Source: Corynebacterium genitalium ATCC 33030 (GTDB lineage: Bacteria > Actinomycetota > Actinomycetes > Mycobacteriales > Mycobacteriaceae). From it: a DNA stretch of 64,000 bases. Position numbers and translations under genes: made by a program. The stretch spans positions 434,001 through 498,000 of the forward strand of contig NZ_CM000961.1 in NCBI RefSeq assembly GCF_000143825.1, read 5' to 3'. How positions within the stretch are numbered: position 1 is the first letter of the stretch; the number at the start of each line of letters is the position of its first letter. This document shows positions 1-6,613 of this stretch, one piece after another. The notes under the pieces were generated by a model. It saw nothing but the letters and a program-made list of their open reading frames with translations, was not told the origin of the DNA and made no database searches.

Positions 1-189
1 GTAGGCATCCTCGGCAGAGACTTCCGCGCCAACCTTGCCGGTCGCAGGAAGCGCGCCGTCAACGAACGGCAGCTGGCCCGAGGTCCACACCTGGTTTCCT
101 ACCCGCGTTGCGGGCACGTACGCCGCAACGGGGGCGGCGACGTCGGGGAGGCGGAGACCCAAAGCGCTGATACGCGAAAGGGCACTCAC
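1..189 (-). CDS. RidA/YjgF-family protein, 3' end cut by window edge
   Basis: The minus strand reads without a stop from a GTG at 189 to the window edge. The 63 residues include 'VPATRVGNQVWTSGQLPFVDG', which matches the N-terminal strand pattern of RidA/YjgF proteins (a small hydrophobic start, then G-x-x-x-W-x-S-G-Q-x-P). RidA enzymes hydrolyse reactive enamine/imine intermediates released by PLP enzymes. The C-terminal half with the substrate Arg lies outside the window, so activity cannot be judged. The start lies one base after the stop of the DUF4177 gene, so the two are probably co-transcribed. Confidence 0.75.
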   Translation of the reverse strand, partial: MSALSRISALGLRLPDVAAPVAAYVPATRVGNQVWTSGQLPFVDGALPATGKVGAEVSAEDAY

Positions 190-190
190 C

Positions 191-343
191 TTAGAGCTCC
201 CGCTTCATGTAGGCGACAACATTCTCCGGGTTCGGGCCGGGCGTGACAGCGACAAGCTCCCAGCCATCCTCACCCCAGGTGTCCAGGATCTGCTTGGTGG
301 CGTGCGTCAGCAGCGGAACGGTGGCGTATTCCCATTTAGTCAT
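191..343 (-). CDS. small DUF4177-type protein
   Basis: This 50-residue ORF opens MTKWEYATVPLLTHATKQIL and continues with DTWGEDGWELVAVTPG and a C-terminal MKREL. The W-E-Y start and the G-W-E-L-V core are the hallmark of DUF4177 proteins, whose function is unknown. The protein has no membrane segment or signal. It sits between the WhiB gene and the RidA-like gene on the same strand, an arrangement I recall from other corynebacteria and mycobacteria. Only position and motif support the call. Confidence 0.75.
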   Translation of the reverse strand: MTKWEYATVPLLTHATKQILDTWGEDGWELVAVTPGPNPENVVAYMKREL

Positions 344-409
344 GCCGCCACTCTAGCCGTTCGCCTCCGTTGCAGCGACGATGCGGCATCGCTGTAGCGA
401 CGTCAGGAG

Positions 410-769
410 CTACAGCCCGACGATCTCCTCGCCCGCTGCGAGGTGCGCGGCCCAGTCGGTCACGTGCGGGTTCTTACGCAGCACGGCGCGGCGTTGACGC
501 TCGGTCAGGCCACCCCACACGCCGAACTCGACCTTGTTGTCCAGGGCATCTGCGCGGCATTCCATCTGGACCGGGCAACGGCGACAGATCGCGGCGGCTT
601 TACGCTGTTCAGCACCGCGAACGAAGAGGGCATCCGGGTCGCCGGCGCGGCAGACAGCGAGGGTGACCCACTCGCCGCGCTCAAAAGAATCGACCTTGGG
701 CGGAGAAGTTCGTGCGGAAGCGGGTAGTACCGGCTTATCAAGCGAGCGATTGTGAATCGTTGCGGTCAC
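410..769 (-). CDS. whcA: WhiB-family iron-sulfur regulator (WhcA/WhiB4-like)
   Basis: This 119-residue protein has the four WhiB cysteines at C40, C62, C65 and C71 (one Cys, then CxxC, then x5-C), the ligands of a 4Fe-4S cluster. They are followed by the G-V-W-G-G turn and a basic tail (ERQRRAVLRK) that contacts DNA or sigma factor in this family. The GTG start at 769 is chosen because GAAGGAG lies about 7 nt upstream. The gene is divergent from a PASTA-type class A PBP, the same pairing as whiB4-ponA2 in mycobacteria and whcA-pbp in corynebacteria. WhcA and WhiB4 proteins are redox/oxidative-stress regulators. The family call is firm. The orthologue name rests mainly on the neighbour. Confidence 0.88.
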   Translation of the reverse strand: MTATIHNRSLDKPVLPASARTSPPKVDSFERGEWVTLAVCRAGDPDALFVRGAEQRKAAAICRRCPVQMECRADALDNKVEFGVWGGLTERQRRAVLRKNPHVTDWAAHLAAGEEIVGL

Positions 770-964
770 GAAAATCTCCTTCCCATAGCCCCAATTTCTT
801 GGGACATAGAAATAACCCTGGCAAATTCGTATTTGCCTGCTTTAGGAAAGCCAATCGAGTTCATTGCGCTTTCTGAATGTAAGTGTATTCACCCCCTGGG
901 ATTATTGTCGAATAGATCACACGAGCGGGGGTAGGCACCGATTCCCCTGTGGGGGTCTAGGCCG

Positions 965-970
965 TAGTGT
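965..970 (+). promoter_or_regulatory. -10 hexamer for a leaderless ponA2 transcript
   Basis: TAGTGT matches the corynebacterial TANNNT -10 element and ends 7 nt before the GTG at 978, so the transcript probably begins at or next to the start codon. A palindrome-like CCCCTGTGGGG lies about 15 bp further upstream. No clear -35 is seen. Confidence 0.5.
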
Positions 971-977
971 ATGAAAG

Positions 978-3383
978 GTGTCTTCACTAGGTTCCCTGGG
1001 AAAACTGCTCCTCGGCGTCGTTGCCGCGGGTCTCGCAGTGGTGCTGTGTCTTGCCCCCGTCGTGGGGATCAGCGGGGCTGCTGTCGCTCGCGTCGATGAG
1101 ACGATGCAGTCCAATCTCGCCGACTTAACCGACGGGTCCGCCCCCGGCGTGACCACGATCACCGATAAGAACGGTGAGCCCATAGCCTGGATCTACAACC
1201 AGCGCCGTTATGAGTTGAAGGCGGAGCAGATCAGCCAGGCCGCCAAAGACGCGTTGGTCGCCATCGAGGACCGCCGCTTCTACGAGCACGAAGGCGTGGA
1301 CATGCAGGGTTTTGCCCGCGCGATGGTCACGAACGTGCTGGCAGGCGGCGTGGAGGAAGGTGCCTCCACAATCAACCAGCAGTACGTGAAGAACTATCTT
1401 TTGCTTGTCGACGCTGAGAATCCCGAAGAGCAAACAGCCGCCGTCGAACAGTCGATTCCACGCAAGTTGCGCGAGATGCGCATGGCGTCCGACCTGGACA
1501 AGCAGCTGCCCAAGGAAGAGATCTTGGCGCGATATATGAACATCGTCCCCTTCGGCAACCACGCGTACGGCATTGAGGCCGCCGCGCGCACCTACTTCGG
1601 CATCCCCGCCGCCGAGCTCAATGTCCCGCAGTCAGCGCTGCTCGTCGGCATGCTGCAGTCCGCTGAGATGCTCAACCCGTACACCAACCCCGAAGGGGCC
1701 ACGGAGCGCCGCAACACGGTGCTGCAGGCAATGGTCACCTCCGGTTACCTCGCGCAAGATGAGGCAGACCGCTTCAAGGGCGAACCCCTTGGAGTCCTCG
1801 AAGAACCCGCCTTGCTGCCCGAGGGCTGCATCTCTGCTGGTTCTGCGGGTTTCCTGTGTGATTACGCACTGGAGTACCTCGCCGGCAAGGGTCTGCCCAT
1901 GGAGGAGCTCGAGCGCGGCGGCTACACCATTAGGACCACGCTGGACCCGGGAGTTCAAGAGATTGCGCACAACGCCGCCGCAAGTGCAGTTAGCCCGGGC
2001 CAGCACGGCGTCGCCGAGGTGATCAATGTCATCGAGCCCGGCGAAAACTCCCGCAACATCCTGGCCATGACCTCGTCGCGCACGTATGGCCTGGATGGCG
2101 ACGAAAGTCAGACCGTCCTACCGCAGACGTCCAGCATGGTGGGCAATGGTGCTGGGTCTGTGTTCAAGATCTTCACCGCCGCAGCAGCCTTGGAGCAGGG
2201 ATACAACCTCGACGCCAAGCTGCCGGTGCCAAAGCGTTCCGTGAAATACGGCATGGGAACCGGCGGTGCCACCGGGTGTCCGGCTGGCGCGTACTGCGTG
2301 GAAAACGCAGGATCCTATCCCAGCGAGCTGACGCTTCGCGACGCCCTTGCAAAATCCCCCAACACCACGTTCATCGAGCTTCTCGAGGAAGTCGGCGTGG
2401 AAGCGACCGTCGACATGGCCGTGCGCTTGGGGCTGCGTTCCTACGAGGATCCGGGCAGCTTCGACGAGGACCATTCCATCGGGGACTACTTCCGCCAGAA
2501 CAACCTCGGCGCCTTCACACTTGGCCCCACCGCCGTGAACCCGTTGGAGCTGTCCAACGTTGGGGCAACGCTGGCGTCCGGCGGTAAGTGGTGCGAGCCT
2601 AACCCGGTGGCCAAGGTGGAGGACCGGCTCGGCCAGGAAGTGTTCATCGAGCGCCCCGACTGCGAGGAGGCTGTCTCCCCCGAGCTCGCCTCCGGCCTGG
2701 CCAACGGCATGGCCCAGGACACTATTAGCGGCACCGCGAAAGACGCGGCTGCGGCATACGGTTGGAGCGGCCCCGTTGCCGCCAAGACGGGAACGACGGA
2801 ATCGCACCAGTCCTCGGCATTCCTCGGCTTCAACAACGCTTTCGCTGCCGCCACCTACATCTACAACGACGGCACCCAGACCACCCCGCTGTGCTCAGGT
2901 CCGGTCCGCCAGTGCAACTACGGCGATCTCTTCGGCGGTAAGGAGGCGGCCCGTTCGTGGTTCCAGATGGCCACGCAGATTCCGGGCGTGCAAGGAGCTG
3001 GGCTCCCCACCCCGAGCCCGCTGTATGACCCTGCTTCGCGCAACGACCTGTTCGACAGCGTCGTCGGCCTCCAAGCCGCTGAGGCGCGCTCGCAGCTAGA
3101 GGCAGCTGGGTTCAAGGTCCGGGAGACGAAGGGCACCGCCACCGGCAAACCCGAAGGCGAAGTCGTCGAGGCCCGCACTCCTGAAAACGCAGGCGAAGGC
3201 GCTGTGGTCACTCTCGTCGTCTCGGACGGCTCCCCGGCGCGGAACAACCCGCCCAACCGCAGGGACACCCGCGATGACCGCGGCCGCGACGATGACGACG
3301 AAGCCTCGCGCTACCGCGAGGACCTCGAAGACGAAATCGGCCGTTTCGCCGACGATCTTGCGGACCTGTTCGGCGACCTATAG
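978..3383 (+). CDS. ponA2: bifunctional class A penicillin-binding protein with PASTA domain
   Basis: This 801-residue protein polymerises and cross-links peptidoglycan at the outer face of the membrane. A single N-terminal membrane segment (residues about 8-35) precedes a GT51 glycosyltransferase domain with EDRRFYEHEGVD, GASTINQQYVKN and ARYMNIVPFGNHAYGIE. The transpeptidase domain carries the SxxK nucleophile motif (GSVFK), SPN and KTG(T). A PASTA domain follows (about 695-765), and the tail is a charged Asp/Arg-rich stretch. GTG 978 is the first possible start after an in-frame stop at 972. The gene is divergent from the WhiB gene and convergent with yqeY. PASTA domains bind muropeptides. 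Confidence 0.95.
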   Translation: MSSLGSLGKLLLGVVAAGLAVVLCLAPVVGISGAAVARVDETMQSNLADLTDGSAPGVTTITDKNGEPIAWIYNQRRYELKAEQISQAAKDALVAIEDRRFYEHEGVDMQGFARAMVTNVLAGGVEEGASTINQQYVKNYLLLVDAENPEEQTAAVEQSIPRKLREMRMASDLDKQLPKEEILARYMNIVPFGNHAYGIEAAARTYFGIPAAELNVPQSALLVGMLQSAEMLNPYTNPEGATERRNTVLQAMVTSGYLAQDEADRFKGEPLGVLEEPALLPEGCISAGSAGFLCDYALEYLAGKGLPMEELERGGYTIRTTLDPGVQEIAHNAAASAVSPGQHGVAEVINVIEPGENSRNILAMTSSRTYGLDGDESQTVLPQTSSMVGNGAGSVFKIFTAAAALEQGYNLDAKLPVPKRSVKYGMGTGGATGCPAGAYCVENAGSYPSELTLRDALAKSPNTTFIELLEEVGVEATVDMAVRLGLRSYEDPGSFDEDHSIGDYFRQNNLGAFTLGPTAVNPLELSNVGATLASGGKWCEPNPVAKVEDRLGQEVFIERPDCEEAVSPELASGLANGMAQDTISGTAKDAAAAYGWSGPVAAKTGTTESHQSSAFLGFNNAFAAATYIYNDGTQTTPLCSGPVRQCNYGDLFGGKEAARSWFQMATQIPGVQGAGLPTPSPLYDPASRNDLFDSVVGLQAAEARSQLEAAGFKVRETKGTATGKPEGEVVEARTPENAGEGAVVTLVVSDGSPARNNPPNRRDTRDDRGRDDDDEASRYREDLEDEIGRFADDLADLFGDL

Positions 3384-3395
3384 CGCCCGCTTCGG

Positions 3396-3845
3396 CTACG
3401 ACAGTCGCGCCTTGACTGCCGCAGACAGGCGCTTGCCGTCGGCGCGGCCAGCAGCCTTCCCGGTGGCGGCCTTCATAACCTGCCCCATTTCTTTCATGGA
3501 GGTGGCACCGGTTTCGGTGACGGCTTCGTCGATAAGCGCTGCGAGCTCGACGTCGTCAAGCTGCTTGGGCTGGTAGGCCTCGAGTACCGCTACCTCCGCC
3601 AGTTCCGCGTCGGCGAGGTCCTGGCGGTCATTCTGCTGGTAGATCTCCGCCGATTCGCGGCGCTTCTTGATCTCGCGGGCGACGACCTTGAGCACAGCAG
3701 CGTCGTCAAGCTCGTGCTTCGCGCCCTCCGTCTCCTCAGTCTGGATCGCCGCGAGCAGCATGCGGATCGCACCCGTGCGGTCTTTCTCCTTGGCTTTCAT
3801 GGCTTCTTTGAGGTCGGCGCGGATCTGGTCTTTCAATTCACTCAT
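3396..3845 (-). CDS. GatB/YqeY domain protein
   Basis: This 149-residue protein begins MSELKDQIRADLKEAMKAKE and shows the YqeY pattern: RTGAIRMLLAAIQ, a lysine-rich helix, and a C-terminal domain resembling the GatB tail (MKEMGQVMKAATGKAAGRADGKRLSAAVKARL). YqeY proteins are thought to bind tRNA through this tail, but the function is undefined. The ATG at 3845 is preferred to an upstream in-frame codon because TACCCT lies 7 nt before it, suggesting a leaderless start, and because 149 residues is the family length. The gene is divergent from the phosphoesterase only 24 bp away. Confidence 0.88.
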   Translation of the reverse strand: MSELKDQIRADLKEAMKAKEKDRTGAIRMLLAAIQTEETEGAKHELDDAAVLKVVAREIKKRRESAEIYQQNDRQDLADAELAEVAVLEAYQPKQLDDVELAALIDEAVTETGATSMKEMGQVMKAATGKAAGRADGKRLSAAVKARLS

Positions 3846-3852
3846 AGCTACG

Positions 3853-3862
3853 AGGGTAGCCT
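3853..3862. promoter_or_regulatory. overlapping divergent -10 elements
   Basis: On the minus strand TACCCT (3858-3853) lies 7 nt before the yqeY ATG. On the plus strand TAGCCT (3857-3862) lies 7 nt before the phosphoesterase ATG. The two hexamers share bases 3857-3858. Confidence 0.5.
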
Positions 3863-3869
3863 TGATCCA

Positions 3870-4766
3870 ATGAAGAAGATCGCACAAGCGCTGGGCGCGG
3901 TGACAGCCCTTGGCTTAACGACGTTAGCCTTCGGCTACAGCGAACTGACCAAATTCCGCCTGAAAACCTACGAGCTGCCCATCCTTACCGAAGGCGTGGA
4001 CGACTTGCGCATCCTGCACGTCTCTGACCTGCACATGATTCCCGGACAGAAGTCAAAGATCGCGTGGGTCTCTGCCCTCGACGCACTCGACCCCGACCTG
4101 GTGGTCAACACCGGCGACAACCTGTCCGACAAGCATGCCGTGCCCGACGTGCTCGCCGCTCTCGGCCCGCTGCTGAACCGTCCTGGCGTGTTCGTCTTCG
4201 GCACCAACGACTACTGGGCGCCGCGTCCCGTCAACCCGGTCAAATACCTTCTGAACGCCAAGCGCGAGCCCAGCTACGTGGACCTGCCGTGGAAAGGCAT
4301 GCGCGCCGCTTTCATCGAGCGCGGTTGGCAGGACGCCACGCACAAACGCCTTGAGTTCAAGGTCGGAGATGTGCGCTTGGCCATCGCGGGTACCGACGAC
4401 CCCCACCACGACCTCGACGACTACACCCTCATCGAAGGCACCCCCAATCCCGACGCCGACCTCGCCCTCGGCGTCACCCACGCCCCCTACCGGAGGGTGC
4501 TGGACCAGTTCGATGCCGACGGCTACCAGCTCGTCCTCGCCGGCCACACCCACGGCGGGCAGATCTGCCTGCCCGGCGAACGCGCAATCGTGACCAACGC
4601 CGACATCGACCGCGAACGCGCCTCCGGCCTCCACCGCTACCGCGACATGTGGCTCGAAGTCTCCAACGGACTGGGCACCTCCAAATTCGCCCCCGTGCGT
4701 ATTTTCTGCCGGCCGTCCGCGGCGCTGTTGACGCTCACCGCTCGGGAGGATGCTCGGGACGACTAG
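3870..4766 (+). CDS. membrane-anchored calcineurin-type metallophosphoesterase
   Basis: This 298-residue protein has a hydrophobic N-terminus (MKKIAQALGAVTALGLTTLAFG) that looks like an uncleaved anchor or signal. The phosphoesterase core follows: ILHVSDLHM (D-x-H), VNTGDN (GD), FGTNDYW in place of the usual GNHD, and LVLAGHTHGGQI (GHTHxGQ). The metal ligands are largely present, with N-D replacing N-H-D in the third motif. YkoE/YaeI-like members act on phosphodiesters or lipid phosphates at the membrane. The substrate here is unknown. ATG 3870 is chosen for the signal and the leaderless -10 spacing, and a longer in-frame reading would run antisense through yqeY. Confidence 0.88.
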   Translation: MKKIAQALGAVTALGLTTLAFGYSELTKFRLKTYELPILTEGVDDLRILHVSDLHMIPGQKSKIAWVSALDALDPDLVVNTGDNLSDKHAVPDVLAALGPLLNRPGVFVFGTNDYWAPRPVNPVKYLLNAKREPSYVDLPWKGMRAAFIERGWQDATHKRLEFKVGDVRLAIAGTDDPHHDLDDYTLIEGTPNPDADLALGVTHAPYRRVLDQFDADGYQLVLAGHTHGGQICLPGERAIVTNADIDRERASGLHRYRDMWLEVSNGLGTSKFAPVRIFCRPSAALLTLTAREDARDD

Positions 4767-4830
4767 TGCCCCGTCCGCCGCTCGAATCAGGCGCAGATCA
4801 GGGCCGCAACAGCCGTAACCAACAGGCGTT

Positions 4831-4859
4831 TTGGAGCTTGCCGGATGGTGGACTAAAGT
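4831..4859 (+). promoter_or_regulatory. promoter of tRNA-Pro
   Basis: TTGGAG (4831-4836) and TAAAGT (4854-4859) are separated by 17 bp and lie 24 bp before the mature tRNA 5' end. Confidence 0.6.
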
Positions 4860-4883
4860 ACCCCGGGTACTCATTAAGTGCAC

Positions 4884-4960
<77 letters not shown>

Positions 4961-4970
4961 AATTGAGAAA

Positions 4971-5001
4971 GAAGCCGCTGGATTTCAGCGGCTTCTTTTT
5001 T
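4971..5001 (+). terminator. intrinsic terminator after tRNA-Pro
   Basis: Perfect 10-bp arms GAAGCCGCTG and CAGCGGCTTC are separated by 5 nt and followed by a T-rich run. Confidence 0.9.
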
Positions 5002-5026
5002 CGTTCTGCCCAGGCACCGCAATACA

Positions 5027-5034
5027 GAAGCTCC
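5027..5034. repeat. left target-site duplication of the IS3-type element
   Basis: GAAGCTCC directly precedes the left inverted repeat and recurs directly after the right one at 6513-6520. Confidence 0.8.
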
Positions 5035-6512
5035 GGGTTAAACGACAAAAGAGGATGCGGACGTTTTTTGGACAGTTTCAATCTCACGCTACATTGACTT
5101 TTCGGTATTCGGCAATGCTCAAACCATCGAGGCTGATCTTGATTCGGTGATCGTTGTAGAACTCAATGTATGTCGCGATTGCTTCTTTGAGCTCTTGGGG
5201 GTTCTGCCAGGTTCTGCCGTAGTACATTTCGTTTTTCATTCGGCCGAAGAACCCCTCGCATGCTGCATTGTCGGGGCTACAACCTTTCTTCGACATCGAG
5301 CGAAGTATTCCGAACTTCTCGGTCATACTTCGCCAGCTGCTGCCTCGATAATGTGCTCCGCGGTCTGAGTGAATCACCAAGGAGCCATCCATTGCCGGCT
5401 TTTCGGTTGCGATTGCTGCGTACAAAGTTTCTTCTGCTAACTCCATGGTGGGATGAACACTTGTTTTTGCTGCCACGACCTTCCCGTCAAAACAGTCGAT
5501 GATGGCAGACAGGTACACGCGACCTTGGTTAGTAGCGAAAACACTGATGTCAGTCAGCCACAACCGATTTGGATGCTCAGCATGAAAATTGCGGTTCACC
5601 AGGTTAGGTGGTGCGGGAGAAATTTCCCCTTGATAGCTGGAGTAACGCCACTTTCGTTTCGGGAACCAGGGACGAATTCCCTCTTCGTGCATGAGACGGC
5701 GGACGACCTTCTCACTGATAACGATCCCGCGATGGCGCAGTTCCCACCAAAGTCGGCGATAGCCGTAGGTGTTATTCGACTCAGAACTAATCTCATGAAG
5801 CAATTCGCGGATACGCGCGTGCTTATCCGGAGCAAATCGCTGTTGGAGTTGGTAGTAGAAGCTTGATGCCGCAAGATCAATAGCAGCAAGCAGCATAGAT
5901 AACGGAAACTCGCCGCGTAACGCGTCAACCACTTCAGCCTTGTGCTTATTGCTGAGCTGACCCGGGATGACGCTGACGTCTTTTTTTACAAGTTCCAGCT
6001 CCTTTTCCAAAACAGCCTTGTCAACGAGCAGTTGAGCCATTTGCTTTTTCAGTTCTGCAGGATCATCGGCTAATGATTTCTCGAATGCTGCTCGGGTGGG
6101 CATGCGAGTGTGCTCTTTGCGTTCTCTTTTCGACATCAAACCCCATTTTCCCTCTTCACGGTGGCGTTGTGCCCAAGAATAGACACTCATCTTTGAGCGC
6201 AGCTCGCATTCCACAGCGATGTCAGCTGGCCTCCAACCAGCGTTGAAGAGCTCAACAGCACGAAGCTTGACCTCAAACGGGTAGCGGGTCAATGTTTTTG
6301 ACTGTTTGCGGGGTCGACCAGGTTTGGCGGGTTCACGCAACCATTTGTACAGCGTCCATCGCCCTGGATAACCAAGTTCACGGACGGTCTTGGTCACCGA
6401 TTGAGTGCGCTTGTAAACCTGCAGAGCTCTGCGTCGCTGCTCCTTGGTGTATGAGCGGTTCATGATGGAATCCTCCAAGATTCCGTCCGCATCCCCTTTT
6501 GTCGTTTAACCC
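5035..6512. mobile_element. IS3-family insertion sequence
   Basis: The 1478-bp element is bounded by near-perfect inverted repeats. The left end starts GGGTTAAACGACAAAAG at 5035 and the right end is its complement ending at 6512, with about 28 of 29 positions matching. An 8-bp direct duplication flanks it. It carries one transposase gene on the minus strand and sits between the tRNA-Pro terminator and a stem-loop at 6516-6564. Its base composition is more A+T-rich than its neighbours. An 8-bp duplication is longer than the 3-5 bp usual for this family. Confidence 0.92.
5084..6463 (-). CDS. IS3-family transposase, orfA and orfB fused in one frame
   Basis: This 459-residue transposase has two N-terminal helix-turn-helix segments (about 1-110), a basic/coiled-coil stretch, and an rve-type integrase core. 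The DDE residues are visible in LWLTDISVF, VIHSDRGAHY and DNAACEGFFGRMKNE. ATG 6463 is chosen because GGAGGA lies 7 nt upstream. IS3 elements normally encode OrfA and OrfB in different phases joined by a -1 frameshift at A-AAA-AAG. Here an A7 run (complement of 5981-5987) lies at the expected junction and keeps one open frame. The fusion may be natural or a homopolymer error. Confidence 0.93.
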   Translation of the reverse strand: MNRSYTKEQRRRALQVYKRTQSVTKTVRELGYPGRWTLYKWLREPAKPGRPRKQSKTLTRYPFEVKLRAVELFNAGWRPADIAVECELRSKMSVYSWAQRHREEGKWGLMSKRERKEHTRMPTRAAFEKSLADDPAELKKQMAQLLVDKAVLEKELELVKKDVSVIPGQLSNKHKAEVVDALRGEFPLSMLLAAIDLAASSFYYQLQQRFAPDKHARIRELLHEISSESNNTYGYRRLWWELRHRGIVISEKVVRRLMHEEGIRPWFPKRKWRYSSYQGEISPAPPNLVNRNFHAEHPNRLWLTDISVFATNQGRVYLSAIIDCFDGKVVAAKTSVHPTMELAEETLYAAIATEKPAMDGSLVIHSDRGAHYRGSSWRSMTEKFGILRSMSKKGCSPDNAACEGFFGRMKNEMYYGRTWQNPQELKEAIATYIEFYNDHRIKISLDGLSIAEYRKVNVA

Positions 6513-6520
6513 GAAGCTCC
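6513..6520. repeat. right target-site duplication of the IS3-type element
   Basis: GAAGCTCC is an exact copy of 5027-5034. Its last five bases lie within the left arm of the following stem-loop. Confidence 0.8.
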
Positions 6521-6564
6521 CCGCTAGTCGGGATCTGCGTTCACAGTCCGACCAGCGGGGAGCA
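6516..6564 (-). terminator. stem-loop downstream of the alkaline phosphatase gene
   Basis: Outer arms GCTCCCCGCT (6516-6525) and AGCGGGGAGC (6555-6564) pair perfectly. Inner GTCGG/CCGAC extends the stem. It lies 50 bp beyond the phosphatase stop on the minus strand. There is no long T-run, and the IS insertion now abuts it. Confidence 0.55.
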
Positions 6565-6613
6565 GGTCTGCGGCTCGGGGCCGCATATCAGCGGAGGTGC
6601 TACCCGCGCAGCG

